The notes below the pieces were generated by a model that saw only the letters and a program-made list of their open reading frames with translations, was not told the origin of the DNA and did not search any database. A stretch of DNA of 47,831 nt from an uncultured Lacinutrix sp. (lineage in GTDB: Bacteria; Bacteroidota; Bacteroidia; Flavobacteriales; Flavobacteriaceae): NCBI GenBank assembly GCA_937129145.1, contig CAKZMU010000072.1, positions 1-47,831 on the forward strand. Direction: 5' to 3'. The position numbers were made by a program, and so were the translations under genes. Positions within the stretch are counted from its first letter, which is position 1; every line of letters begins with the position of its first letter. Below, piece after piece: positions 8,501-16,823 of the stretch.

Positions 8501-9221
8501 TAAATTAAGAACTATAAAAGTAGCACCTGCTTTACAGTGGCATGGTGATTTAGGTTCGAAGGTAAAACTTGGATTGTCATACGAGTCTATTGAAGTTGAA
8601 GAGACTGAAGGAAGGTTTATTAATACAATTATTGGCGATAACGTTGATGTTTACAATAATTTTGTTGGTGCAGAATTATCTTATGGATTCGAAAATAGAG
8701 ATAATAAAGCGTTCCCAACTTTAGGAATGGAAACCAATATACAAGTAGGTTATAAATCCAATATTAATGATTCTAAAGGGTTTGCGTATTTAAAACCATC
8801 AATAGCTTTCGATTATAAATTATCCTCAAACGGTCAATTGGTTTTAGCAACGAAACTAGCTGGACATGTTAACATTGGTGATGATTTTGAATTTTACCAA
8901 GCAGCAAATCTAGGCGCTAATAATGGATTAAGAGCCTATAGAAATGAACGTTTTACTGGAAAAACTGTATTTGTTCAGAGCACAGATTTGAGATTAAACC
9001 TTAGAAAGGTTAGAACAGGCTTGTTGCCTTTTAATATTGGTATTTATGGAGGGTTGGATTATGGACGTGTTTGGATTGATGGTGAAGATTCTGATAAATG
9101 GAATAATGCACTTGGAGGAGGATTGTTTTTTAATGGTGCAAATATGATGACTGGAAACATATCGGCTTTTAATGGTAATGATGGACTTAGATTATCGTTT
9201 AGGTTAGGTTTTGGATTTTAA
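5541..9221 (+). CDS. Lipoprotein fusing a calcineurin-like phosphoesterase, a kinase-like middle domain and an Omp85/BamA-like barrel
   Basis: About 1,226 residues. The signal ends in a lipobox (LLNAC, Cys about 18), so this is probably an outer-membrane lipoprotein. The calcineurin-like metallophosphoesterase at about 45-340 has all its metal motifs: GDGGN (50-54), GDN (84-86), GNHDW (126-130), ALHHP (222-226) and SGHDHN (293-298). The middle region (about 430-700) has GDWDRHEDQ (599-607) followed by PRDRDQAF (625-632), resembling the catalytic loop and metal-binding Asp of Fam20C/HipA-type atypical kinases. RALRK at 458-462 may supply the ATP-contacting Lys. The C-terminal third reads as amphipathic beta strands ending in Phe, as in Omp85/BamA barrels. 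I chose the ATG at 5541 because it precedes the signal peptide directly; an upstream alternative at 5487 adds non-signal residues and overlaps the previous gene. Confidence 0.85.
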   Translation: MKNQPKIILVLIIVFLLNACATYKPQYSDDRSAQNFPKEKEIEHSFYLIGDGGNSPIGSKTRALQEFKSQLENASKHSTALFLGDNIYPSGMPNKKHEQRDFAEHQLNIQTESAKNFKGNTIFIPGNHDWYSDGLKGLKRQENYIEDILGKNTFLPENGCPIEKVDVSDNVVLIVVDSEWYLTNWDKHPTINDDCEIKTRALFFDEYESLIKKARGKTTIVALHHPLFSNGSHGGQYSFKSHMSPLPVLGTLKNLIRKTGGVITVDDQNKKYREFKKRLVTLSQENEKVVFVSGHDHNLQYLVQDNLSQIISGSGSKTNPARNVDSGKFAYATQGFARLDVFEDGSSYVRFFQAKTNKIVFETQVLKPNKIEKTASYSSDFPTVKTASIYSKEETTKTKAFKKLWGERYREYFSTEVTAPTVNLDTLFGGLKPMRKGGGHQSKSLRLEDSNGREYVMRALRKNALQYLQAVAFKDQYIKGQFDDTAAENLLLDVFTGSHPYAPFTIATLSDAVGVMHTNPKLYYVPKQKSLGAYNNEFGNELYMIEERAADGHGDKQSFGFSNKLISTHDMLRELREDEDNLIDESAYIRARLFDMLIGDWDRHEDQWRWAKFKEGKKTIYKPMPRDRDQAFSIMSDGTLLGFATKVVPALRLMQSYDEELKSPKWFNLEPYPLDVALINQSTKKDWDIQVQHIVENLTEEVIDEAFSYFPKEVHDETIKNIKKKLIGRKSNLQKISNQYYNQVNKYAIIKGTDKDDHFEIKRNGKLTKVTGYRIQQGEKGEVFHERAYSHMNTKEIWIYGLDDEDIFKVSGKGKNLIKIRIVGGQNKDTYHIENGNKIKIYDYKSKESKFVTNKGSKKLTDDYETNVYNYKKPTYNSNQLVPSIGSNPDDGFKIGFINTLTAYGFERNPFTSRHIVSAAYYFATKGFDVAYSGEFANVIGNANLTLDAKFTSPNYAINFFGYGNETSNLEADDNDGLEVDLDYNRVKLRTIKVAPALQWHGDLGSKVKLGLSYESIEVEETEGRFINTIIGDNVDVYNNFVGAELSYGFENRDNKAFPTLGMETNIQVGYKSNINDSKGFAYLKPSIAFDYKLSSNGQLVLATKLAGHVNIGDDFEFYQAANLGANNGLRAYRNERFTGKTVFVQSTDLRLNLRKVRTGLLPFNIGIYGGLDYGRVWIDGEDSDKWNNALGGGLFFNGANMMTGNISAFNGNDGLRLSFRLGFGF

Positions 9222-10057
9222 TGAATTTTAAACTCATATAAATTTCCGCCTTTTGAACCTGAACGTTCATCAGTAATATATAGGGTAGAGTCATTTTTAA
9301 ACATGACACTTTCTTTCTGGGAATAATGGTCAAAAGATAATTGGGTCATATTTACACTAAAAAAATTACTTGATTTAAAATCGGCAAAAATCCAAACAAA
9401 ATGTTCTGTTAAAATGGCTATTTTACTCCCAGAGTCATTAATATCTGCAGATGTTACCCAACAACCATAATCATTGCAAGTTGTAAAAGAAGACACAAAC
9501 TCAGCTACATGACGCCCTTTTTTGGCAGGTATTTTATATAAGTTTGTTTTGCCTAAGTCCTCTTTGGTTCTACTTTTAGTAAACAAAAACAAACTATCAT
9601 TATAGAACACAAAAGATTCACAGTCAAAATGCTTGTTCTTTGTTTTAGGTGGGAATTGTTTTTGATCGGGATAATAAAAAGAAATCTTTTCGACATCAGT
9701 TTTTTTATTCGAAAGAGAGTCTTTAAAAACTTTATAGATTATAAGTTTTTTTCTGTCGTTAGCATTATTGCCAAAATCTCCAATATAAATATTTCCAATT
9801 TTGTCAGAAGCTAAATCTTCCCAATCTTTATTTTTTGCATTAATTTCTAGTTGTTTTTTTATATTTCCTAAAGTGTCTAAGCCAAATAAAACAGGCTTAT
9901 TTCCACTATCGTTTACCATCCAAAGTAAATTAGAGTTAGATGTTTTTTCTAAACCTGAAGCTTCTTTTAATAGTATAGGTAAATCGGCAACTACTTTTAA
10001 ATTTCCAGTATCACATGCAAAGAATAAAACATAAAATAGGACAATAAGTTTCTTCAC
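9218..10057 (-). CDS. Predicted lipoprotein, beta-propeller-like
   Basis: A 279-residue protein with a signal peptide and lipobox (FFACD), so probably lipid-anchored in the periplasm or on the surface. The body has repeated strand-rich blocks: LLWMVNDSGN, IYIGDFGNN, DCESFVFY, GCWVTSADIND and LYITDERSGSKGG. These resemble blades of SdiA-regulated or phytase-like propellers. I see no catalytic residues that settle a function. It is convergent with the phosphoesterase gene and their 3' ends overlap by four bases. Confidence 0.7.
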   Translation of the reverse strand: MKKLIVLFYVLFFACDTGNLKVVADLPILLKEASGLEKTSNSNLLWMVNDSGNKPVLFGLDTLGNIKKQLEINAKNKDWEDLASDKIGNIYIGDFGNNANDRKKLIIYKVFKDSLSNKKTDVEKISFYYPDQKQFPPKTKNKHFDCESFVFYNDSLFLFTKSRTKEDLGKTNLYKIPAKKGRHVAEFVSSFTTCNDYGCWVTSADINDSGSKIAILTEHFVWIFADFKSSNFFSVNMTQLSFDHYSQKESVMFKNDSTLYITDERSGSKGGNLYEFKIH

Positions 10058-10102
10058 TTCAATTGTTTTAATAATGCTAAATTTACACAGATAAAATTAT
10101 AA

Positions 10103-11314
10103 ATGACCAATTACGATATTATAATTATTGGAGGAGGAGCAGCAGGCTTTTTCGTAGCCATAAATATCGCTGAATTTAATCCAAATTTAAGGGTTTGCAT
10201 TCTTGAACGTGGTAAAGAAGGCTTGCAAAAAGTAAAAGTATCTGGAGGTGGACGCTGCAATGTTACACATGCAGAGTTTATGCCCTCAGAATTGGTGTTA
10301 AATTATCCTCGTGGTGAAAAAGAATTATTAGGGCCATTTCATCAATTCATGACAGGCGATACCATTGAGTGGTTTCAAAAAAGAGGCGTAGAACTAAAAA
10401 TAGAGGAAGATGGCAGAATGTTTCCAATTACAGATTCTTCGCAAACCATTATTGATTGCTTTTTAAATGAGGTGAAAGCACATCAAATTGAGGTGCTGTA
10501 TAATCATTCGGTTAAATCTATTTTAAAGGAAAAAACTCATTGGAAAATAGAGACTTCACAAGGTGTTTTTTCATCTCAAAAACTACTCGTAGCAACAGGA
10601 AGCAATATAAAAATATGGAAACTTCTTGAAGGATTAGGTCATACCATTTCAAACCCTGTTCCGTCGCTATTTACATTTAATATTAAGGACGAACGCATTA
10701 AAGATATTCCTGGAGTAGTAGTTCAGGATGTTGAGGTTAAGGTTTTAGAAACAGACTTAGTTTCTGAAGGGCCATTACTCATCACACACGTTGGTATGAG
10801 TGCGCCTGCAATTTTAAAACTCTCAGCTTTTGGCGCTTTAGAGTTAGCGAAGCGCCATTATAAATTTGATATAGAAATCAATTTTATTAGACAATCTTTT
10901 AATGATTGTTTAGATAATTTAAAAACCTTGAAACACGATTTAGCAAGAAAATCAGCATCTAAATCAGCACAATTTGACTTACCAAAACGTCTTTGGAAAA
11001 AATTGGTAACAGCTTCAGGAGTGAATGAAGAAATCCGTTGGGCAGATATTAACAAAAATCAACTTGAAAGCTTAGCAAATCAATTAACCAAAGCAGTTTT
11101 TAAAGTCAATGGTAAAAGTACGTTTAAGGAGGAATTTGTCACAGCTGGAGGTATCGATTTAAAAGATATAAACTTCAAAACATTTGAAAGTAAATTACAT
11201 AACAATTTGTATTTTGCAGGTGAGGTTATTAATGTTGATGCAGTAACTGGAGGGTTTAATTTTCAAAATGCTTGGACAGGAGCTTATATCGCAGCAAAGC
11301 ATATATCTCAATAA
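10103..11314 (+). CDS. BaiN/HI0933-family NAD(P)/FAD-dependent oxidoreductase
   Basis: A 403-residue cytoplasmic flavoprotein. The N-terminus is a dinucleotide-binding Rossmann motif (DIIIIGGGAAG), followed by the family hallmark SGGGRCNVTH and, near the end, the second FAD contact in LYFAGEVINVDAVTGGFN. This layout is the HI0933/BaiN family, whose substrates are mostly unknown; the bile-acid activity of BaiN should not be transferred. It is followed 9 bases later by a LacI-type regulator, so the two may be cotranscribed. Confidence 0.85.
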   Translation: MTNYDIIIIGGGAAGFFVAINIAEFNPNLRVCILERGKEGLQKVKVSGGGRCNVTHAEFMPSELVLNYPRGEKELLGPFHQFMTGDTIEWFQKRGVELKIEEDGRMFPITDSSQTIIDCFLNEVKAHQIEVLYNHSVKSILKEKTHWKIETSQGVFSSQKLLVATGSNIKIWKLLEGLGHTISNPVPSLFTFNIKDERIKDIPGVVVQDVEVKVLETDLVSEGPLLITHVGMSAPAILKLSAFGALELAKRHYKFDIEINFIRQSFNDCLDNLKTLKHDLARKSASKSAQFDLPKRLWKKLVTASGVNEEIRWADINKNQLESLANQLTKAVFKVNGKSTFKEEFVTAGGIDLKDINFKTFESKLHNNLYFAGEVINVDAVTGGFNFQNAWTGAYIAAKHISQ

Positions 11315-11323
11315 AATAAAATC

Positions 11324-12358
11324 ATGAAAAAAGCAACACTAAAAGATATCGCAAAAAAGTTTAATGTATCGGTTTCAACCGTTTCAAAAGCATTAAAAGA
11401 TAGTGATGAAATTAGTGAAGCTACTAGGGATAAAATAAAGACTTATGCCAAGGAAATCAACTACAGACCAAACTTAAATGCTTTAAGCTTAAAAAATAGA
11501 CGAACACGAACCATTGGTATTTTGGTGCCAGATATGCTAAACTATTTTTTGGCACAAGTCTTAAAAGGAATAGAAAAAACCGCACTAAAATATAATTACA
11601 AAGTAGTTATTTGTATTACCAACGATTCCCATAAAAAAGAAATTGAAATCATCGAAATGCTATCCAATGGTAGTGTTGATGGGTTCATTATTTCCATAGC
11701 TGAAGAAACCGAATTAAATAAAGAGTTTGCTCATTTTAATAATGCCTTAGCGTTTAAATTACCCATTGTTATGCTTGATAGAGTGGCTAATGGTGTGTTA
11801 TGTGATAAGGTTATTACCAATAATCGTGAAGCAGGGAAACAAGCGGTTGAAAGATTAGCTGAAAGTGGTTGTAAAAATATTGCATTTGCTTCTGCTATTT
11901 CGCATTTAAAAGTAAGTCAGGATTTGCTAAAAGGGTATCACGATGGCATAAATAATTTAGGGCGAACTGTTAATGAGAATAAAATTGTAAATGTTCAGGA
12001 AGACCATTACAGTGCTTATGAAAATATGTTGAAACCTCTATTTGTGGATAATACAATTGATGGTATTGTGGCTACTAACGAAGGAGTGGCGTTGGCTGCT
12101 ATGAAAATTGCCCACAAACAAAGAAAAACAATTCCTGATGACTTTTCAGCTATAGGATTCACCAATGGTATTTTAGCACGACATTCGTATCCAAAGCTTA
12201 CCACAGTGAGTCAACATGGTGAAATTATGGGAGCTACAGCAGCCGAAATGCTAATTAACCGTCTTGAAAATCCTGACGAAGAAAAGGACTTTAAGACAAA
12301 AGTTATAAAAACAGATATCGTGGAACGAAACTCAACTCGACCACTAACAGTTTATTAA
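11324..12358 (+). CDS. LacI-family transcriptional regulator
   Basis: A 344-residue regulator. A LacI-type helix-turn-helix opens the protein (TLKDIAKKFNVSVSTVSKAL), followed by the hinge helix region YRPNLNALSL and a periplasmic-binding-protein-like sensor domain beginning RTIGILVPD. The family binds operator DNA as a dimer and responds to a sugar or nucleoside ligand. No sugar-use genes lie nearby, so the target and ligand cannot be read from context. The stop codon shares one base with the start of the DUF1697 gene (TAATG), indicating translational coupling. Confidence 0.92.
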   Translation: MKKATLKDIAKKFNVSVSTVSKALKDSDEISEATRDKIKTYAKEINYRPNLNALSLKNRRTRTIGILVPDMLNYFLAQVLKGIEKTALKYNYKVVICITNDSHKKEIEIIEMLSNGSVDGFIISIAEETELNKEFAHFNNALAFKLPIVMLDRVANGVLCDKVITNNREAGKQAVERLAESGCKNIAFASAISHLKVSQDLLKGYHDGINNLGRTVNENKIVNVQEDHYSAYENMLKPLFVDNTIDGIVATNEGVALAAMKIAHKQRKTIPDDFSAIGFTNGILARHSYPKLTTVSQHGEIMGATAAEMLINRLENPDEEKDFKTKVIKTDIVERNSTRPLTVY

Positions 12359-12891
12359 TGACATACATCGCACTACTAAAAGGCATTAACGTTGGAGGTC
12401 ACAAAAAAGTGCCCATGGCAGAATTACGTGAATTACTTACTAAATCTGGTTTTGAAAATGTGCAAACTTATATTCAAAGTGGGAATGTACTGTTGCGATC
12501 TTCAGAAAAAAACATTCAAAAAATTGAAGACACAATTAAGAAATCCATTCTAGATTATTTTGGATTTGAAGTGTCTGTTTTGATTAAAACAAGACAAGAT
12601 TTACAGCAAATATTTGATAATTCGCCATTTTCAGAAGAAGAAAAGCAAAAGAGCTATTTTATGATGCTACATGATACTCCAAATGCTGAATCTGTAAAAA
12701 TTGCTTCACAAAAAGTGTACGAAGGTGAAGACTATCAAATTATTAATGATTGTATTTATTATTACTCTGCAAAAGGTTTTGGTCAGTCTAAATTCAATAC
12801 CAATTTCTTTGAACGAAAACTAAACACATTTGCAACCGCAAGAAACTATAATACAATGGTAAAACTATTATCTTTGTCGGCAGATTTATAA
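12358..12891 (+). CDS. DUF1697 family protein
   Basis: A 177-residue cytoplasmic protein that opens with the DUF1697 signature YIALLKGINVGGHKKVPM and continues with IQSGNVLLRS and the late ARNYNTMVKL motif, all typical of the family. The biochemical role of DUF1697 is unknown. It is translationally coupled to the LacI regulator upstream and lies 3 bases before the diphosphomevalonate decarboxylase gene, so it may share the isoprenoid transcript. Confidence 0.88.
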   Translation: MTYIALLKGINVGGHKKVPMAELRELLTKSGFENVQTYIQSGNVLLRSSEKNIQKIEDTIKKSILDYFGFEVSVLIKTRQDLQQIFDNSPFSEEEKQKSYFMMLHDTPNAESVKIASQKVYEGEDYQIINDCIYYYSAKGFGQSKFNTNFFERKLNTFATARNYNTMVKLLSLSADL

Positions 12892-12894
12892 AAT

Positions 12895-14007
12895 ATGACA
12901 GAGAAAGATTTTATACCTAAAACATATACTAATTCAGTTGAAAATGGAACAGCCACTTGGTCTTCACCAAGTAATATAGCCTTAGTTAAGTATTGGGGTA
13001 AAAAGGACAATCAAATTCCTGCAAATCCTTCTATTAGCTTTACATTGGATGCTTGTAAAACGACTACGACATTAACGTTTTCTAAAAAAGAAAGAAATGA
13101 CGATTTTTCTTTTGAGGTGTTTCTTGATGGAGAGAAAAAATACGATTTCAAGCCAAAAATTGAAACCTTTTTTAAGCGTATTGAAAACTATGTGCCTTTT
13201 CTTAAAGAATACCATTTTGTAATAAATACAAAAAACACATTCCCACACAGTTCAGGTATTGCTTCCTCAGCATCAGGAATGAGTGCTTTAGCATTATGTT
13301 TGATGAGTGTCGAAAAACAATTGATATCTATTGTCAGGTCGAGCGGAGTCGAGACCTCTTTAGATGAAAATCACTTCAATCAAAAAGCTTCCTTCTTAGC
13401 ACGTTTAGGCTCTGGAAGTGCCTGTAGAAGTCTTGAAGGCGACTTAATAGTTTGGGGAGAGCATAAAGAAATCCCGAATAGTTCCAATTTGTTTGGTGTT
13501 AAATATCCTTTTGAAGTTCATGAGAATTTTAAAAATTATCATGACACCATTTTGTTGGTTGATAAAGGCGAAAAACAAGTAAGCAGTACAGTTGGTCATA
13601 ATTTAATGCACAATCACCCATTTGCAGAACAGCGTTTTGCACAAGCACATAACAATCTCTCAAAGTTGATTCCTGTTTTTAAAGAAGGTAATCTAAAATC
13701 ATTTATAGACATTGTTGAAAGCGAAGCTTTAACGCTACACGGAATGATGATGACAAGTATGCCATATTTTATTTTAATGAAGCCCAATACACTTGAAATA
13801 ATCAATAAAATATGGCGTTTTAGACAAGACACAGGCTTGCATATTTGCTTTACTTTAGATGCAGGAGCTAACGTCCATATTTTATATCCTGAAAATGAAG
13901 CACAAGAGATTTATGAATTCATTAAGACTGAGTTAGTTGCGTATTGCCAAAATGGTCACTATATTTGTGATAGAATTGGATTTGGTGCTAAACAATTACC
14001 GATTTAA
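12895..14007 (+). CDS. mvaD: Diphosphomevalonate decarboxylase
   Basis: Converts mevalonate diphosphate to isopentenyl diphosphate with ATP in the mevalonate pathway. The 370 residues show SPSNIALVKYWGK near the N-terminus, the phosphate-binding HSSGIASSASG loop starting at 118, GSGSACRS in the middle, and the catalytic Asp322 in FTLDAGANVH. A short palindromic repeat is inserted in frame near residues 146-155, giving the peptide SIVRSSGVETS in a surface-loop region. The main motifs are otherwise intact, so the enzyme is probably active. It is followed after 5 bases by the mevalonate kinase-like gene. Confidence 0.95.
   Translation: MTEKDFIPKTYTNSVENGTATWSSPSNIALVKYWGKKDNQIPANPSISFTLDACKTTTTLTFSKKERNDDFSFEVFLDGEKKYDFKPKIETFFKRIENYVPFLKEYHFVINTKNTFPHSSGIASSASGMSALALCLMSVEKQLISIVRSSGVETSLDENHFNQKASFLARLGSGSACRSLEGDLIVWGEHKEIPNSSNLFGVKYPFEVHENFKNYHDTILLVDKGEKQVSSTVGHNLMHNHPFAEQRFAQAHNNLSKLIPVFKEGNLKSFIDIVESEALTLHGMMMTSMPYFILMKPNTLEIINKIWRFRQDTGLHICFTLDAGANVHILYPENEAQEIYEFIKTELVAYCQNGHYICDRIGFGAKQLPI
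13331..13358. repeat. Short dispersed palindromic repeat inside mvaD
   Basis: The stretch holds AGGTCGAGCGGAGTCGAGAC followed by CTC. The imperfect inverted arms AGGT-CGA and TCGA-GA-CCT surround a GC-rich core unlike the AT-rich gene around it. I know near-identical sequences as dispersed repeats in flavobacterial genomes. It keeps the reading frame. Confidence 0.6.
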
Positions 14008-14012
14008 AATTT

Positions 14013-14942
14013 ATGAAAGGACCACTTTTTTACTCAAAAATCTTACTCTTTGGAGAGTATGGTATTATTAAAGATTCTAAAGGACTTTCAATACCTTATA
14101 GCTTCTACAATGGTGCGTTGAAGAAAGATAAAAACCCTTCAGACCATGCAATCATTTCAAATAATAATTTACAATCATTTGTAAGCTATTTAGAAAACTT
14201 AGATGCTGATTTAGTGGTTTTTGATTTTGAAACCCTTAAAGCTGATATCAACTCAGGAATGTATTTTGATTCCTCTATTCCGCAAGGTTATGGTGTTGGT
14301 AGTAGTGGTGCTCTAGTGGCTGCTATTTACGATAAATATGCTCAAGATAAAATAACAGTTTTAGAAAATTTAACACGTGAAAAGCTTCTTAAGTTAAAAA
14401 CGATTTTCTCTGAAATGGAATCTTTTTTTCACGGAAAATCGTCTGGTTTAGACCCTTTAAATAGTTACTTAAGTATTCCAATTCTTATCAATTCTAAAGA
14501 TAATATTGAAGCTACTGGAATTCCGTCGCAACAAAGCAATGGTAAAGGCGCGGTATTTTTATTAGACAGTGGTATTATTGGTGAAACAGCTCCTATGGTT
14601 GGTATTTTTATGGAAAACATGAAACAAGAAGGGTTTCGTAAAATGCTAAAAGACCAATTTATTAAACACACTGATGCTTGTGTAGACGATTTCTTAAAAG
14701 GCGATATTAAATCGTTGTTTAAAAACACTAAACAATTATCTAAAGTAGTGTTGAACCACTTTAAACCTATGATTCCAAAACAATTTCATGAGTTATGGAA
14801 AAAAGGTTTAGAAACCAATGACTATTACTTAAAACTTTGTGGTTCTGGTGGTGGTGGCTATATTTTAGGGTTTACAGAAGATTTTGATAGAGCTCAAAAA
14901 TCATTATCTGATTATAAATTAGAAGTAGTTTACAACTTCTAA
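14013..14942 (+). CDS. GHMP kinase, probably mevalonate kinase
   Basis: A 309-residue GHMP-superfamily kinase. It opens with SKILLFGEYGII, a typical start, then has the ATP-binding loop PQGYGVGSSGA at 90-100, the FFHGKSSGLDP segment and a late glycine-rich GSGGGGYILGF. Its place between diphosphomevalonate decarboxylase and the prenyltransferase makes mevalonate kinase the likely activity (mevalonate to 5-phosphomevalonate). Phosphomevalonate kinase is possible, because GHMP kinases are hard to separate by eye. Confidence 0.85.
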   Translation: MKGPLFYSKILLFGEYGIIKDSKGLSIPYSFYNGALKKDKNPSDHAIISNNNLQSFVSYLENLDADLVVFDFETLKADINSGMYFDSSIPQGYGVGSSGALVAAIYDKYAQDKITVLENLTREKLLKLKTIFSEMESFFHGKSSGLDPLNSYLSIPILINSKDNIEATGIPSQQSNGKGAVFLLDSGIIGETAPMVGIFMENMKQEGFRKMLKDQFIKHTDACVDDFLKGDIKSLFKNTKQLSKVVLNHFKPMIPKQFHELWKKGLETNDYYLKLCGSGGGGYILGFTEDFDRAQKSLSDYKLEVVYNF

Positions 14943-14952
14943 ACTACGCTTT

Positions 14953-15858
14953 ATGTTTTCTAGACAACAAAAACATGTTTTGCTGAAGTTTTTCAGTATG
15001 TTTTCTGTGGTTAGAGGTTACAACGTACTCATCGTTATTATTGCGCAATATTTATCGGCAATTTACATTTTGGCTTATGATAAACCTATAAAATCTATTG
15101 TGTTCGATTTGAATTTACTAATGATTGTATTAGCGTCTGCCACAACAATTGCAAGTGGATATATCATTAATAACTTTTATGATTCTGAGAAAGATTTAAT
15201 CAATCGTCCCCAAAAAACTATGCTAGATAGATTGATTAGCCAAAACACGAAATTGGTATTCTATTTTGTACTGAATTTTATCGCAGTTATTTTTGCAAGT
15301 TATGTGTCATTTAGGGCAGTGATTTTCTTTTCGCTCTATATTTTTGGTATTTGGTTTTACTCACATAAGCTGAAAAGATTACCATTTGTTGGCAACATCA
15401 CTTCAGCAATATTGACCATTACACCATTTTTTGCAGTGTTTATTTATTACAAGAATTTTGAAACGGTCATTTTTGTGCATGCTATGTTTCTGTTCTTGAT
15501 ATTATCTATGCGTGAACTCACCAAAGACCTCGAAAATATGAAAGGCGATTTAGCTCTAGGCTATAAAACCATTCCCATTGTGTATGGTGAGAAAACCTCA
15601 AAAGCGATGCTTACAATTTTGGCAATTTTAACACTTATTCCAGCATATTTATTGATTTATCATTTTCAAGTAGGGCGCATGACCTATTTCTTCTATTTGA
15701 GTGTGGTGTTACTGTTAATTTTCCTAATTTTAGTATGGAAATCAAACAGCAAATCGCACTATTTATTACTGCATAATATTTTAAAGTTTATAATTGTTGC
15801 AGGTGTATTTAGTATTGTATTAATTGATATAGATGTTGTTTTAAACCGAATTTTATAA
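14953..15858 (+). CDS. UbiA-family prenyltransferase (geranylgeranylglycerol-phosphate geranylgeranyltransferase-like)
   Basis: A 301-residue integral membrane protein with about eight or nine hydrophobic segments. The first prenyl-diphosphate/Mg-binding motif is NNFYDSEKD (73-81). The second aspartate-rich loop is in DLENMKGDLALGYKTIP. UbiA enzymes join a prenyl chain to an acceptor. In Bacteroidota a copy beside mevalonate genes is usually annotated as geranylgeranylglycerol-phosphate geranylgeranyltransferase, but the acceptor cannot be read from sequence. It follows the GHMP kinase by 10 bases and shares a base with the nitrilase-family start (TAATG). Confidence 0.88.
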   Translation: MFSRQQKHVLLKFFSMFSVVRGYNVLIVIIAQYLSAIYILAYDKPIKSIVFDLNLLMIVLASATTIASGYIINNFYDSEKDLINRPQKTMLDRLISQNTKLVFYFVLNFIAVIFASYVSFRAVIFFSLYIFGIWFYSHKLKRLPFVGNITSAILTITPFFAVFIYYKNFETVIFVHAMFLFLILSMRELTKDLENMKGDLALGYKTIPIVYGEKTSKAMLTILAILTLIPAYLLIYHFQVGRMTYFFYLSVVLLLIFLILVWKSNSKSHYLLLHNILKFIIVAGVFSIVLIDIDVVLNRIL

Positions 15859-16808
15859 TGGAGAATACCTTAAAAATAGCAATGGCTCAAATCGCACCTG
15901 TGTGGTTGAATAAGCAGGAAACGATTAAAAAAGTAGAGCAATCAATTAAAGATGCTGCAAAAGAACAATGCGAACTCATTGCATTTGGTGAAGGGTTAAT
16001 TCCTGGATACCCATTTTGGTTAGCTCTAACTGGAGGTGCCGAATGGGATAAAAAAATAAATAAAGAATTACACAGACATTATGTTGCTAATGCTATTACG
16101 ATTGAAAATGGCGATTTAGATAACATTTGTCAATTAGCAAAAGAACACCAAATGGCTATTTATTTGGGTGTCATTGAGCGACCATTGGATAGAGGAGGAC
16201 ATAGTGTGTATGCGTCGTTGGTTTATATCAACCAAGATGGAGACATAAAATCGGTTCACAGAAAACTACAGCCTACGTATGACGAGCGTTTAACATGGTC
16301 GCCTGGAGATGGCAACGGTTTACAAGTACATCCGCTTAAACAATTTACGGTTGGAGGATTAAACTGTTGGGAAAATTGGATGCCTTTACCACGTGCTGCA
16401 CTCTACGGATTAGGCGAAAACTTACATATTGCTGTATGGCCTGGGAGTGAACATAACACCAAAGATATTACACGTTTTATTGCAAGGGAATCTCGTTCGT
16501 ATGTGGTGTCTGTATCAAGTTTAATGAGTAAAAGTAACTTCCCAAAAAGCACACCACATTTAGGTCAAATTCTAGATAAAGCACCAGACACTTTAGCAAA
16601 TGGAGGTAGTTGTATCGCTGGACCTGATGGTGAATGGATTATTGAGCCTGTCTTAGATAAAGAAGGATTAATAATACAAACCATTGATTTTGATCGTGTG
16701 TACGAAGAACGTCAAAACTTCGACCCTGTTGGACATTATTCACGTCCAGACGTTACTAAACTGAGTGTCAATAGAGAGCGTCAATCTACTGTCGATTTTA
16801 ATAGTTAA
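15858..16808 (+). CDS. Carbon-nitrogen hydrolase (nitrilase family)
   Basis: A 316-residue member of the nitrilase superfamily with the full catalytic set: E45 (FGEGLIPGYPFW), K136 (HRKLQPTYDERLTW) and C170 (NCWENWMP). The CWENWMP context and GYPFW segment are closer to true nitrilases than to amidases, so cleavage of a nitrile to an acid is the better guess. The substrate is unknown. It is the last gene of the isoprenoid run and is translationally coupled to the prenyltransferase. Confidence 0.9.
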   Translation: MENTLKIAMAQIAPVWLNKQETIKKVEQSIKDAAKEQCELIAFGEGLIPGYPFWLALTGGAEWDKKINKELHRHYVANAITIENGDLDNICQLAKEHQMAIYLGVIERPLDRGGHSVYASLVYINQDGDIKSVHRKLQPTYDERLTWSPGDGNGLQVHPLKQFTVGGLNCWENWMPLPRAALYGLGENLHIAVWPGSEHNTKDITRFIARESRSYVVSVSSLMSKSNFPKSTPHLGQILDKAPDTLANGGSCIAGPDGEWIIEPVLDKEGLIIQTIDFDRVYEERQNFDPVGHYSRPDVTKLSVNRERQSTVDFNS

Positions 16809-16823
16809 TGTAAAGGATTGTGT

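Noticed and set aside
12895..14942. Calling the mvaD repeat a frameshift or pseudogene
   Set aside because: The frame is unbroken and the active-site motifs are intact on both sides of the repeat.
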